Shown here: piece after piece, positions 18,080 through 28,397 of the stretch
Layout of the letters: each line of letters opens with the position of its first letter
Numbering within the stretch: position 1 is the stretch's first letter
Assembly: GCF_000614065.1 (NCBI RefSeq)
Contig: NZ_BAKG01000004.1
Span: 1-64,000, forward strand
DNA length: 64,000 nucleotides
DNA from: Prevotella dentasini JCM 15908
GTDB taxonomy: Bacteria > Bacteroidota > Bacteroidia > Bacteroidales > Bacteroidaceae
Direction: 5' to 3'
Translations under genes and position numbers: made by a program
The notes under the pieces: model-generated
Told to the model about the DNA's origin: nothing
The model's database searches: none
Seen by the model: only the letters and a program-made list of their open reading frames with translations

Positions 18080-18883
18080 TTATTTTAATCGATAGTATCT
18101 GACGTAATCTATTAGTAAGGTGGCAGGAAGCTGCCTATCATCTACATTCTTTGCATTTTTTGAAGCATAAGTATGAGCTAACAGTAACTGATAATCTGTG
18201 TCAAAAGGCCATTCTTGTAAGTCGTGCTTTGCAATTTCGTAGGTTTTTACGTCATCCATATAACAAACGAGCCTGTCTTTGTACCATTCCAAAGTGTATA
18301 TGTGCCAAGCTGAAACATCTTGATTCGTGAACATCGGATTTTGAATATGTTTCTTATTTCCTCTGAGTTTCCCCCATAGATGGACGTTAGCTTGGAATTT
18401 CTTTCGGTTCCAACTTCCGAAATATTCCATCACATCTATCTCGCCTCGCACATCTTTTCCTTTCACGTCGACAACCCGTAACCATAATGCAATCCATGAA
18501 CCGAAACAAGCTGGGACTTTGGCCCGTATTACTATCTTACCATATTTGATGCTTCTTGCATTTATAGTGTAAACTCTGCCACCCTCATACATAGATTGTT
18601 GCACTCCTACTTTCTTTACCCGTAGCTCCAAACGGCCTTTACGGACTCTGACATTATCACTTTTGTCAACGTATCTTGTCCGAGGAGTTTCCCCGTTTTT
18701 GTCAATGGAAATGCCCCATATACTTTTCTTGGGTGCTCCTGTGTATGAGAATTCGTCGGCCCATACAGGTAACTCTTCAAAACTTGGGTTATATTGCCTC
18801 TGAGCAGAAACCTTTAATAAACATAAAGAAAAAATTGGCAAAAGCAAAACTAAGCACAGCTTCCGATTATTCCTGAATACCAT
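18080..18883 (-). CDS. Secreted glycoside hydrolase family 16 protein
   Basis: 267 residues from the ATG at 18883, chosen because it follows the upstream stop by 11 bases and begins a proper signal peptide (VFRNNRKLCLVLLLPIFSLC, cut near VSAQ). The GH16 beta-jelly-roll shows WADEFSY, RVRKGRLELRV, FGSWIALWL and the catalytic GEIDVMEYFG (E-x-D-x-x-E, about residue 155), then WHIYTLEWYKDRLVCYMDD and a C-terminal LLIDYVRYYRL strand. GH16 enzymes cleave beta-1,3/1,4-glucans or galactans. Inside a biosynthetic operon the likely role is trimming, releasing or remodelling the organism's own polymer in the periplasm or at the surface. Confidence 0.88.
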   Translation of the reverse strand: MVFRNNRKLCLVLLLPIFSLCLLKVSAQRQYNPSFEELPVWADEFSYTGAPKKSIWGISIDKNGETPRTRYVDKSDNVRVRKGRLELRVKKVGVQQSMYEGGRVYTINARSIKYGKIVIRAKVPACFGSWIALWLRVVDVKGKDVRGEIDVMEYFGSWNRKKFQANVHLWGKLRGNKKHIQNPMFTNQDVSAWHIYTLEWYKDRLVCYMDDVKTYEIAKHDLQEWPFDTDYQLLLAHTYASKNAKNVDDRQLPATLLIDYVRYYRLK

Positions 18884-18894
18884 TTCCGACTTTT

Positions 18895-19869
18895 TTATTT
18901 CTTCCTTGTATTCTCTTGAAACTGTGATTTCCATTTAGAGATATTCTTCCAAGGCAAATCAAGTTCAGTTGGCTGTTTGCTATTTATCCAATTATCAATC
19001 ATTGCAATATTCTCCCGTTTGATAAAAGGCAATTTGGTATCTTTGTGGATTTCCACAGCACGATTATCAACACCTACCACTAAAGTCCTAACACCATAGT
19101 TGAGTGCACAGATTCCCCCATGAAGTCTTGAACCAATATAGTCACAGTCTTTTGCTTCGCGCAGAAAATTATGATATTGTTCAACGTCAGAACCAATCAC
19201 CTCAATAGGAAATCCTGCATCTAATGACTTAAGATATTCCAAATCCCGATCTTGCTGAATCCAGAAATAGACTTTATCATAATTGGCATGTAATTTCATT
19301 AGCATAAGTTTGTCCAGTTCTGGATTCTGCTCATAATCGGTCAAAGAAGTTATGACATTCCTATGCTTATGAGTAGGAATAGTACGGCAGAAGTCTGGTG
19401 TCAGTCTCCACATCGTCGGACAGGCTGTATTGATGACATTGTCAAAACCAATAGCTCTCATTCTACGTTCTGTATAACTGTCACGAACAGAGTGAAGCAT
19501 ATTCTTTGAGAGAATATGGTGATAAGCCCATCGCGTATACGGAACAAACCGAAATTCTTTGTAGCTACTCCATCCCGCTCCCATCAGGCATAATCCATGC
19601 AAATTAAGAATATCCCGGGGACGTAGACGCCAACCCTGATTGGTGATTATACTTGTTTTAAGGATATTTGTCCCGCAAACAATACTATACTCAGACACAT
19701 TACTACATGCATAGGTGTTTTTACCTATCTCAAGATGGGTCGGTACCTTATACGTAAAATAATCATTCTTTAGAATATCTTTCAGCTGGAGTTGACAGAA
19801 ATACATAATGATTCTGTCCCCTTGATTGTCTGTCCCAATAGATGTATCGAAAAGTGTAAGATGCTTCAT
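18895..19869 (-). CDS. Polysaccharide pyruvyl transferase family protein, divergent
   Basis: 324 residues from the ATG at 19869, whose ATGA overlaps the stop of the upstream glycosyltransferase; an ATG 39 bases further upstream is less likely. Family traits are DTSIGTDNQGDRIIM near the start, LMGAGWSS, SVRDSYTERRMRAIG, TACPTMWRLT, VIGSDVEQYHNFL, and the diagnostic IGSRLHGGICALNYGVRTLVV near the C-terminus. It differs from the other two members and is nearer the WcaK-like branch. It probably transfers pyruvate or another group onto a sugar of the repeat unit. Cytoplasmic. Confidence 0.8.
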   Translation of the reverse strand: MKHLTLFDTSIGTDNQGDRIIMYFCQLQLKDILKNDYFTYKVPTHLEIGKNTYACSNVSEYSIVCGTNILKTSIITNQGWRLRPRDILNLHGLCLMGAGWSSYKEFRFVPYTRWAYHHILSKNMLHSVRDSYTERRMRAIGFDNVINTACPTMWRLTPDFCRTIPTHKHRNVITSLTDYEQNPELDKLMLMKLHANYDKVYFWIQQDRDLEYLKSLDAGFPIEVIGSDVEQYHNFLREAKDCDYIGSRLHGGICALNYGVRTLVVGVDNRAVEIHKDTKLPFIKRENIAMIDNWINSKQPTELDLPWKNISKWKSQFQENTRKK

Positions 19870-20987
19870 ACTTTTTGCTGTTTTATGGTTCTGAATAACG
19901 TAAGCCAAGACTGCATTATACTTTCCTTATTGAATATTTTTGCCTTTTGAAAAGCAGCCTGGCTGTATTTCTTCCTCGTTTCAACGTCCTTGCAAAGCCT
20001 TAGCATTGCTTCCGTAAATGAGTGAATGTTATAAGAATCAACAAGAATCCCGGTTTCATTATTAGAAACTACCTCATCGTTTCCTGTGATGTCAAAACCT
20101 ATTATGGGCTTACCTTTGGTTGCAGCCTCGATTAAACATAGAGGAAGACCTTCATATCGAGAAGTCGAAATATAAATGGCAGCCTTATTATAGTAGGAAT
20201 CCATATCAGTTGTTTCAGGGACATAATCAACCGTGCCTTGATTTCTCTCCAGAAAAGATTCAAATTTTTTCTCCTGTTGCGGACTCTTGTTTGCGAATTT
20301 TCCTATAAGAACAAGTTTCCAATCTGTTCTTTGTTTACAGAATTCTTCCCAAATACTTATCAGATAGTCAAATCCTTTTTGATTGGAGAGTCTACCGCAC
20401 CAAAGAAAATAGGGCTGCGATACATCAGTTGTGGTCGGCGACTGCATATTAGTGAAATTAGGAATAACCATCATGTTTCTATATCCCCATTTTTTCATGT
20501 CTGTATGAGTAAGGACAACCACTTTGTCATATTTTGGATAGACCGTATCTCTTAGGAAAAAGGAAAATTTACCTTTCCAACTGTCTTTACCATAAGTATT
20601 CTCATTAAAGATTTTCACACCATCAAATGATTGGTGAAGCTCTATAATCTTGGGGATGGAACGGCCTACAAAAGGAATTAGCCACGAAAGCAAATTAACA
20701 TTCATGTTGATGATAATATCAGGCTTTATTATCTTTAATAATTGCCGATATTCCCTAAACGCTTTCCACGCAAACAAAAACTTCTTTCCGTATGATGACA
20801 GAGCATCAACTTTTATAGGATGGAATTTAACCCGTGAATCAACCTCATAGAAAGGTTTGTTGTGCTCATCACCATAAAAGACAATGTCAATGTCAAAGAA
20901 GTCAATAAGATAATTTATCTTATCGAAAGCTATACGATTAAGTCCCCCACGGCCATCTATTTTATTGACTACATATAATAATTTCAT
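19866..20987 (-). CDS. Glycosyltransferase family 4
   Basis: 373 residues with both GT-B halves. The N-terminal acceptor domain opens [20 protein letters not shown]. The donor domain has [17 protein letters not shown] near residue 195, [23 protein letters not shown], and [22 protein letters not shown] (E-x7-E). This is the retaining family that includes WaaG- and PimA-like enzymes. It overlaps the next gene by ATGA and the upstream acetyltransferase gene by four bases, so the three are probably co-translated. Confidence 0.9.
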   Translation of the reverse strand: MKLLYVVNKIDGRGGLNRIAFDKINYLIDFFDIDIVFYGDEHNKPFYEVDSRVKFHPIKVDALSSYGKKFLFAWKAFREYRQLLKIIKPDIIINMNVNLLSWLIPFVGRSIPKIIELHQSFDGVKIFNENTYGKDSWKGKFSFFLRDTVYPKYDKVVVLTHTDMKKWGYRNMMVIPNFTNMQSPTTTDVSQPYFLWCGRLSNQKGFDYLISIWEEFCKQRTDWKLVLIGKFANKSPQQEKKFESFLERNQGTVDYVPETTDMDSYYNKAAIYISTSRYEGLPLCLIEAATKGKPIIGFDITGNDEVVSNNETGILVDSYNIHSFTEAMLRLCKDVETRKKYSQAAFQKAKIFNKESIMQSWLTLFRTIKQQKV

Positions 20988-21552
20988 GATAATTGTTTAA
21001 TTATTCTTGCAGGATTACCTGCCACAACAGAATTACTGGGCACATCCTTTACGACCACAGAACCAGCTCCAATAATAACATTGTCGCCTATAACTATGTT
21101 GCCAATAATAACACTATTTACCCCAATATCTACGTTATTTCCAATAATAGGACGTAAATCTCTGTCCAAATTTTTATTTCCTATAGTAGTATTGTTTCTT
21201 ACAATAAAATTATCTCCAATCGATTTACAGCTTAAGATAGTGGAAAAACTATGATAAAACATTGGAGATTTCCCGAGCTTGTCAGCACCTATTCTGAAAG
21301 AGTCACAGGGTGGAGCAATAAACGATAAAAAAGCAATTAACGCCTTATGCTGTTATATCTGTAATAGAACAGATTTCTAAACTCAGGATATTTCTGTAAG
21401 ATGAAAGCTAATGAGTGTTTTACTTTATCGTGAAACAAACTCTTATTAAAACTCTCAAAATCTGATTCTATATATTCATTATACAGCAATTTTACTACTA
21501 TATAATGGAAAATATATTTTAAACGATACAATAATTCTCTTATTTGTTTCAT
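20984..21552 (-). CDS. Serine acetyltransferase-like hexapeptide-repeat enzyme (frameshift)
   Basis: About 189 residues when one base is added near 21349, where the frame passes from [10 protein letters not shown] to [10 protein letters not shown]. The C-terminal left-handed beta-helix is evident: [20 protein letters not shown], then [37 protein letters not shown] and [20 protein letters not shown]. Such CysE-like or sugar O-acetyltransferases are common in capsule operons and usually acetylate a sugar. The N-terminal helical part is of the serine-acetyltransferase type. It overlaps the downstream glycosyltransferase gene and starts 2 bases after the upstream GT2 stop. Confidence 0.78.
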
Positions 21553-21553
21553 A

Positions 21554-22477
21554 TCATTTCACTTTATTCAATAGACGGATATTCAAATATGCAACTAAGA
21601 ATTTCACACCATTCTTTATAGAGGACGCTTTTATCAAAGAGCAATTAATCCTCTCTCTTAGGGCTTTCTGTATTTCTCTTTTATCCAGACTGGAAAGATT
21701 AGCACTGATAACATTCAATATGTAAGACAGACATCTTTCTTCCTCTGACAAGACTATTAGTCGGTTACCTTCTATATATTTACAGACATGCATCGAATCG
21801 TAAACCGTCAGATAAGACCAAATGTCCTTTACAGTATATGCTGTATTCATGGCAGAGCCAACTCTGTCTATTCGGTAATGATAAACAAAATCCTTGCATG
21901 AAGCCACTTCCGGACATAAGGCTAAATACTGCACACAAAAGAGCCAGTCTTCAGAATATCTTAACGTTTCATTGAGCTTTAAATGATATTTATCTATGTT
22001 TTCTTTCAAATAGACAAAGCCCCATAGCGCATGGAAATGAATATCTTTTTGCTTTGCAAATTCTAAAGATGGCGTGTGGTCAAAAACATATTTCTTTTGC
22101 TTACAAATGGTTCCTTCAGAGTTTATATTGTCATAGTTCACACATAAACAAGGACTGTCTGAAGTCCGTAATGTAGTGATAAGACTGTCTATACGGTCTA
22201 CCCAATCATCTCCATCTACAAAATAAACATATTTCCCCGTAGCTTTTGTTAGTCCAAGATTCCTTGCTGACGATACGCCACCATTCTGTTTGTGGTAAGC
22301 CGACACGACATCATAAGTATCGGCATATTGGTCGCAAATTTTACCGGAGTCATCAGTACTTCCGTCATCTATCAGGATAATCTCATAATTCCTACTGCTG
22401 CACAGCAAACTATCAATACAGCGAGGAAGATACTGTGAAATATTATAAACAGGAATGATTATACTCAATACCATCAT
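21554..22477 (-). CDS. Glycosyltransferase family 2 (in frame with the polymerase upstream)
   Basis: About 307 residues from the double ATG at 22477/22474. A classic GT-A start is seen: VLSIIIPVYNISQYLPRCID, EIILIDDGSTDDSGKICDQY, NGGVSSARNLGL and YFVDGDDWVD (DxD-type metal site). It continues in one open frame from the polymerase-like gene. If one base were missing from the A6 run just upstream, the polymerase would instead stop at a TGA overlapping this ATG, like its neighbours. It adds a sugar to the repeat unit at the cytoplasmic membrane. Confidence 0.85.
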   Translation of the reverse strand: MMVLSIIIPVYNISQYLPRCIDSLLCSSRNYEIILIDDGSTDDSGKICDQYADTYDVVSAYHKQNGGVSSARNLGLTKATGKYVYFVDGDDWVDRIDSLITTLRTSDSPCLCVNYDNINSEGTICKQKKYVFDHTPSLEFAKQKDIHFHALWGFVYLKENIDKYHLKLNETLRYSEDWLFCVQYLALCPEVASCKDFVYHYRIDRVGSAMNTAYTVKDIWSYLTVYDSMHVCKYIEGNRLIVLSEEERCLSYILNVISANLSSLDKREIQKALRERINCSLIKASSIKNGVKFLVAYLNIRLLNKVK

Positions 22478-23773
22478 ATTTTTTGTTTGTATTTGTTTTT
22501 TCTCTGCTGATTGTTCCAATATCTGACTCTTCAATATCAGAATCATCAGAGTATAATAGAAAGTAAAATTCAATCCCGGTACCGTTGTCATCGTATTAAC
22601 CGCAATGAAAGACAGGAAAAGAGCCCACTGAATCTTTTTATCCCCTCGCTGCCCCTTGAACAATGGATAAATCAACAAGATGATATATGCAAGAATACCC
22701 AGAGCACCTTTCTCAATGAGAAGTCCGAACCAGATACTTTCCGCACCCAAAATATCTGGATTTGCCTCACGGACAACTGACAGATATTTCGTTCCGTTAC
22801 CGATGACAGGTGCTTGTTGGAAAAAGCTATAGGATATAGCGAACTGTGTCTGTCGCATCGCGAGAGAGCTACCACCAGTGTATTCGTAACTATAATCAAC
22901 CGTGAAAGAGTCAGATATGTCTTGATACATATTACTTATCAGGCCTTCTGATAAAGTTATCAGTACAATGAGAACTATCCATAGTCTGAAATTTTTGATC
23001 CATTTTAATCGTACATAAGGCAGGAAACCAATGAGTGAAGATAAAATAGGAGCTTTAGATCCACTCAGGAATATACCGAGGAAAAGCAGCAGCTTAAGAA
23101 TATTTTGTTTTGTGGTATGATAATAATTGGCCCATTTATGTCTCATGCTGAATCCAAAATAGAAAAGGAAGAACAGCAGACAATATGCTCCATACGTGAT
23201 ACTGATTGACATAAAAGCCTGCGCACGGAAAATACCGAATCTTACCTGATGCGACTCCCAAATAAGGCCTGCTGGTGCACTTGACGGCAACAACGCCTTT
23301 TCGAGTGCTATCACTGGATTAAAATGGGTGAATTGCTCGAATATACTGAGCAAAACAGCAATGGTAAAGATGATGGAATATCCCTTTATTATTTTCTTTA
23401 TATCTTCAGCATTGTTAATTACCTGCCATAATATATAGATGAATAACACCCCAACAATGACATTTTGAATGAAATTAAAGAAATTGCCCTGCGTGTTGCT
23501 GAGAAACGAGGAGCAAAACTCAGATATGATGAAGATAGTAAGAGGTATTGTGAAAGGAAATTTCCCCTTTTGTTTATATACTCTGTTGCCAAGATACAGC
23601 AGTAGAATGAAAAAGCAAGCAGCGGTATCAAACATTAGGGTAGGATTACTTGGCCAAAGCACGATACCCTGATGCAGTGTTATTCTTGTCGGAATATAAA
23701 TGAGAATAGTATTCTTGTAATTCTTTATCAGACCATAGAGAAAAACAAAGAACAGCAAATAGTATATAATCAT
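22475..23773 (-). CDS. O-antigen polymerase/ligase-like membrane protein (Wzy-type)
   Basis: About 430 residues with 10 or more hydrophobic segments, starting IIYYLLFFVFLYGLIKNY and ending FYYTLMILILKSQIL. A large periplasmic loop lies around residues 270-330 (DISDSFTVDYSYEYTGGSSLAMRQTQ). The pattern GSKAPILSSLIGF before the loop and VIGNGTKYL after it is typical of O-antigen ligase-fold polymerases (Wzy_C type). It would join lipid-linked repeat units in the periplasm. As sequenced it reads straight into the GT2 domain, giving a 739-residue fusion. A soluble cytoplasmic GT2 after the last membrane helix is topologically possible, so the fusion may be real or a one-base artefact. Confidence 0.78.
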
Positions 23774-23829
23774 ATTTATTTGATAAGGAGAAAATTAAGG
23801 GAAATATCTCTACAAGTTGTACGACAGAA

Positions 23830-24941
23830 TTATTTGTCTAATACGCTATGTAGAAAATCTAAGGATTTTGCCTTATATTTGCTTATCTTTTGTTCTACAT
23901 TCTGATAGTTTATGTCACAGGACGCATTGCATTTATGGTCCGGCGATATGATATTATTCATAAGTCCTAATGGTTCTAAAAGGGATTTCAGGCGACTTAA
24001 TCCTCTGTTAGTATTCCCAAAAACCACAAATGGTTTTTGAAAAATAATTGAGAACACACAAGCATGGAAAGAATCGGTAATAACCATCTTTGCATCGTAA
24101 AAGCCCCTGAGCCATTGTTCTACAGGTGGCTGAATTCTTTCCTGTAACGGAGCATGCCAATTTTCAGCTTTGGAATTAACCCTGAAAGGCATCAACCTTT
24201 TTTCTTTGCTATTTTATCAATGAATGCCTGCTTTTCTTCAGTCTCGTCAAGAACATATACCAGCATATCGCCCGTGCTCTTATGGGTATTCTCTTGTTCT
24301 ATCAGATGAATGTAATCTTCCTTTTCCAACAGCAGCGTGGGGTCAACGACATGTTCAGCTTTTACTCCAAAATGTTCTCTAACCATTTCTACAGCCTCCA
24401 TTTCACGAACAGACACTGCTTCAAATTTTTTGATGAGTTCCCCGCACCGCGCTTCCTGTTTGGGGCTATAGTCCCATAGGTCAGTCCCAAAAGATGCAGC
24501 GTAGGCTATTCGTCTTACATCCCAGTCTGAGGCAAAAGCAAGATACGCATTATCAATTGGCTTGTAATATTGCGGTCTCCATATCTGGTCGCTGCCCACT
24601 ACCAAGGCTTCGAAATCTTTATTGTTCAGATGAGATAAATCCGTGTAATCAGCGTGAATGTACGTCTCTACAAATGCAAGCATATTTCGGGCAACAACAG
24701 GATAGACCTTATTTTGGTATTGTTCTTCGAAGACATGATAGTTTTTTCTCCTTAGGATATAACGCCATACAAATCTTTTCAGATAAACCAAAAAACGTTT
24801 TCTCGGCAAAGGGTATTCTTTGTGCTTGTTGAAAACTGAAACCTGATGTCCCATGCGTTCCAAAACGGTTTGCAACGCATATGCCTGCAGGATACCACCA
24901 TAGTTAATATTGAGTGGCAATGTCAGAACACCTATTTTCAT
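23830..24941 (-). CDS. Polysaccharide pyruvyl transferase family protein (frameshift)
   Basis: About 370 residues from the ATG at 24941, whose ATGA overlaps the stop of the FrhB-like gene; an ATG at 25016 would lie inside that gene. It has IGVLTLPLNINYGGILQAYA at the start, ALVVGSDQIWRPQYY near residue 110, RRIAYAASFGTDLWDY, VSVREMEAVEMV, HVVDPTLLL and MVITDSFHACVFSIIFQKPF. The frame breaks in a run of six A near 24198-24203; seven A would give AKKKRLMPFRVN. It shares the CsaB-like architecture of the protein at 13983-15059 and is directly paired with an FrhB-like enzyme. Confidence 0.85.
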
Positions 24942-26077
24942 TTGACTTTGTTTCTTATCTTGATTTTTAGATTTATCACCTTTTTTTCTATTCGGGATAA
25001 AAAACTGACACGACAATATTTTCTGATGAGAGATTCGATATCTTCCTTTTCCAGTTTTTCGAAAAATTGTGCTCGTTTCTTATGTCTATGCGCCCGACAC
25101 GAAAATCCAGCGTTGTACTTTTTTGCTTCTTCCAAAGCAACGGAATGACAAGGGATACCTTTCATCATCTCCTCGCCTTTCATAGTGAAAGTCATCACTA
25201 AGCCAGTACCGCCTTTGTCGTAATACTCAGGATGAAGGAACTTTACCCCCCAGTAGTCGGCAAGGAGGATATCACTGCCGCTCCGTCCTTCTTTTGACGG
25301 GCATTGTTCACAGGACGGACGCAAAAAGATATTGGAAAGGAAGCCTTTCATGTAAGCATTGTTACGGCTCAGCTCGGTAAACTCTTCGCCCTCTGCCATC
25401 TTAATCCTAAAAGAGTAGTTCTCCCAGCCTGTATACTTGTCACGGAAAGAAATATTAGCTATTTGTTTGTCTCCAATAGTTTGTCGAAGATACTTCTGCC
25501 ATACAAGTGGGCTGGGGACTCCGTGACAAAGACATTCCACAGCCAGCAAATTAGCGTATTCTTTCCGAAGAAACAGTCTTAACCCTTCAATCTGGCATGA
25601 AGTGCCAGTAAACATTACTTTCCGCCCGGTTTTCAGATACATTTCCGCTTCTCTGTAGCTATCCTCTATTCTGCTTTGAAGATACTTGCTTCCGCGTAAT
25701 AGTGATAGTTCTTCTATAGTGGTAATAGCAATGTGGTGTACAGACCAATCAACATCAAATGCTGCTCCGAACACCACACCGTCATCGGCCAAAATTTTCT
25801 CAGCAAGATAAGTAAATACTCCTCCTGACGAACTTATCTTTAGGATTTGTCTGTTAGGATTCACGACGGCAAAAGTATGAAGTGGCTGTCGTTGAGGTAG
25901 GCCATTTATCTCAGGACATACATTTTCACACATGCCACAATCAATGCAGACCTTTGCATCGGCTGCCGGGTATTGAAATCCCTCCTCATCAGCATAGACC
26001 CTGATACACCTCACAGGGCATTTCTGTACACAGGCATTGCATCCGCAACAATCGTGCTTATCTCGTATTTCTATCAT
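24938..26077 (-). CDS. FrhB-like iron-sulfur protein, second copy
   Basis: 379 residues. Two 4Fe-4S clusters are indicated by CCGCNACVQKCPVRC and CIDCGMCENVCPE in the first 60 residues. The FrhB domains follow with SSGGVFTYLAEKI, FGAAFD, LRGSKYLQSRIE, TGTSCQIEGLRLFL, LCHGVPSPLVW and CEQCPSKEGRSGSDILLADYWG. It is co-linear with the protein at 16064-17254 but clearly diverged. ATGA overlaps link it to the flippase upstream and the pyruvyltransferase-family gene downstream. As for its homologue, the electron donor and substrate are unknown; a redox step in polymer decoration is inferred from context. Confidence 0.86.
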   Translation of the reverse strand: MIEIRDKHDCCGCNACVQKCPVRCIRVYADEEGFQYPAADAKVCIDCGMCENVCPEINGLPQRQPLHTFAVVNPNRQILKISSSGGVFTYLAEKILADDGVVFGAAFDVDWSVHHIAITTIEELSLLRGSKYLQSRIEDSYREAEMYLKTGRKVMFTGTSCQIEGLRLFLRKEYANLLAVECLCHGVPSPLVWQKYLRQTIGDKQIANISFRDKYTGWENYSFRIKMAEGEEFTELSRNNAYMKGFLSNIFLRPSCEQCPSKEGRSGSDILLADYWGVKFLHPEYYDKGGTGLVMTFTMKGEEMMKGIPCHSVALEEAKKYNAGFSCRAHRHKKRAQFFEKLEKEDIESLIRKYCRVSFLSRIEKKVINLKIKIRNKVK

Positions 26078-27614
26078 CTCCGCACTTTTAGAAAAATGGC
26101 TTTGGCTTTACCGACAATAAAACTACGCTCAGTTTTTGTCAGGCCAATAGTATAGACTGTCAGGGGGACTGACAGGAAACTTAATATCATTACCACAAGA
26201 AAAGCTATCCACCCTCCTCCATAAAAAAAGAGATAATTAAAGGAAGTATCGGGGAAAGGAGACAAACAGACCCTGCTGGTAATAGAACGGCCCACGAATA
26301 TGCTCTAAAAGATAGACTTATCATAGACCTAAGTATCCATACCCTTACCAACAATGCAATTACAAATACTACTAACTGAACAATAAACACGATTTCCGCA
26401 GAACACCCGAAATATTTCAAAAGAACATACGAGATGGGAAGAATCATCAATAGCATAGTCCCTACTACGACTTGATATTTTTTTATATTGCCCGTTGATA
26501 GTGCAGCCTGAACCAAAGGATTGGCCATACTGTCGATGATGGAAATAATGAGTATTAAGCGAACAAAACTTATAGTGTGTTCTGGAACGATTTTTAGCCA
26601 CAATTCAAGTATCTGCTGGGGTTCTATCAGTACAGGCAACGACAGAAATAGAAGCAGATAGCAGGAGAACTTAGAACTGGTGAAGATGAGAGAGTGCATA
26701 TACTCAAAATCATTCTCTGCGTATGATTTTGTTATCTGAGGATTAATAGCAGTCTGGAAGTTTTGGCAAAAACCTTTAATGGTGTTTTGTACTTGCACAG
26801 CAATGCCTCGCGCCGCATTGATTGCTGGGCCAAAGAATATGTTTAGAAGGATGTTTAGTCCTTGCGTAAATCCCACCATTGCAAGGTTGCCAAAAAGATT
26901 CCATCCTGCAAAACCTGTCATCTCGTGAAATAAACTCTTGTCCCAAATCCATCTATAGTGGGTTTCTTTGAAATGTCTACCGCTGTATTGTCCGTATACA
27001 ACCCTGATAAATAGCTGAACAGAAAACATGAGAACTGCATACAGCTTTAATTTGTCGAAGTTGAAAATTATTAGTATATATACGATAAGGAGTTTAAGTA
27101 TTACTTCCAAAACAGAAATATATGCAAAGGCACCCATTCGCTCATGGGCGATAATAGCTGCATTATAAGGGATGCTCATCACCATTATAATAGTGGAAAG
27201 GACGGAGAACTGGTAGACCCAAATAGCTGATGAAAAACGAGATGGTGGGATAGTAAGATACCGATAAACGAACCACAATCCTATTGTCTCAGCCAAGACA
27301 AATATGACGGCAGAAATCATTAGATGAATATTCACACTGGTGCAAAAAACTTTGTGTAAGTGTTGTGTGTCTCCTCTGCCTAATTCGAAATTTAGATATC
27401 GTTGGGTTGTGGACGCCATTGCACTGTTCAGGAACGTGAACATTGTAACGAAGCCACCTACGACATTATAAAGCCCAAAGTCCTCCACCCCTAATGTATT
27501 CAGGACAACACGTGAGGTGAAGAGGCTCACTATCATCATGAAAATCATTCTGAAATACAGAAGTAGTGTGTTCTTTGCTATTTGTTTATTGTTATTTGAT
27601 GTTTTTTGTGACAT
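26074..27614 (-). CDS. Polysaccharide flippase (Wzx/MATE-like), frameshift at the C-terminus
   Basis: About 513 residues and roughly 14 hydrophobic segments, beginning KNTLLLYFRMIFMMIVSLFTSRVVL and containing VEDFGLYNVVGGFVTMF. This is the lipopolysaccharide-export subfamily that flips undecaprenyl-linked repeat units to the periplasm. Near 26212 the G-run in GGAGGAGGGTGG appears one G short. Repair extends the protein by GWIAFLVVMILSFLSVPLTV and a basic tail (KAKAIFLKVRR), giving a normal length. It is the first gene of the operon. Its repaired stop overlaps the next start (ATGA). Confidence 0.88.
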
Positions 27615-28111
27615 AAATTATTTCAGAGACAATAAAAAATATCTTATTAGATTACTTTTCGATTAATCATCTGCTCTGCTATCTATTTTAGAATTTTGTA
27701 ATCCATTACTTTCTAAGTTTAGTCTTAATCTTTAATCTGAATAATGGTCATGGAGATGTCGTTAGTATGATAATCAGGGTCAAAAAACTATGCTGTTCTG
27801 CTTTTATGTGATAGTATTTTGCATACTTTCCCCTCCCCATACTTGTTTGGCAAGATGGGTGTTATGGAACGGGAGCGAGAATGTACTGCTTAAGGACAGG
27901 CAATGTCCGCAGATTATTCCGGAATAGACAGATTTTCATGCTGAGGGGCTGTATCAAAAGCCTTGGATAGGTGTGTGCAGCCTTCCTCGCTGCGCGCATG
28001 GAGGAGCGAATGAGAAAACTATACATTATCAGTAGTCTATACTGTCTGATAGTGGAGATGGTAAGTTTCTATCTGTCCGAGTCAATGTTTACTAAGAACT
28101 CAATTTGTTGC

Positions 28112-28120
28112 ACAAAGATA
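28112..28120 (-). promoter_or_regulatory. Probable -7 box for the exopolysaccharide operon
   Basis: TATCTTTGT on the minus strand fits TAnnTTTG. No good TTTG lies 20 bases upstream, so this may be a weak or regulated promoter. It is the closest box to the flippase gene, leaving an untranslated leader of roughly 490 bases. Confidence 0.4.
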
Positions 28121-28259
28121 CAAATAACTTTTTAATAATTTTATCTTTAGAGGGATTTTTTTCATGTTGGTGTGTTTTTATAATTGTGGAATTAACTATT
28201 TGGGTTCAATGTCATGCGCCAGTTCGGGATAAGGAAACCCTATGATAAGGTTGGTAGGC

Positions 28260-28397
28260 CGTTCCTTGGGAAGTCCTCTTGCCGTTCCTTAGGAATCGCT
28301 TTAGTCGTTCCTTAGGAAGTCTTCTTACCGTTCCTTAGGAGTCGCTTTGGTCGTTCCTAAGGAATCGTTCCGGGCGTTCCCCGGGAGCTGTTGCGGA
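28260..28397. repeat. Six tandem copies of a 23-bp repeat
   Basis: Units begin at 28260, 28283, 28306, 28329, 28352 and 28375. Each opens CGTTCC and most carry a TTCCTTAGGAA inverted repeat. The outer copies diverge (CCTTGGGAA, CCCCGGGA). The array lies upstream of the capsule operon. The sequence is unrelated to the other arrays, but the period is nearly the same. Confidence 0.88.
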
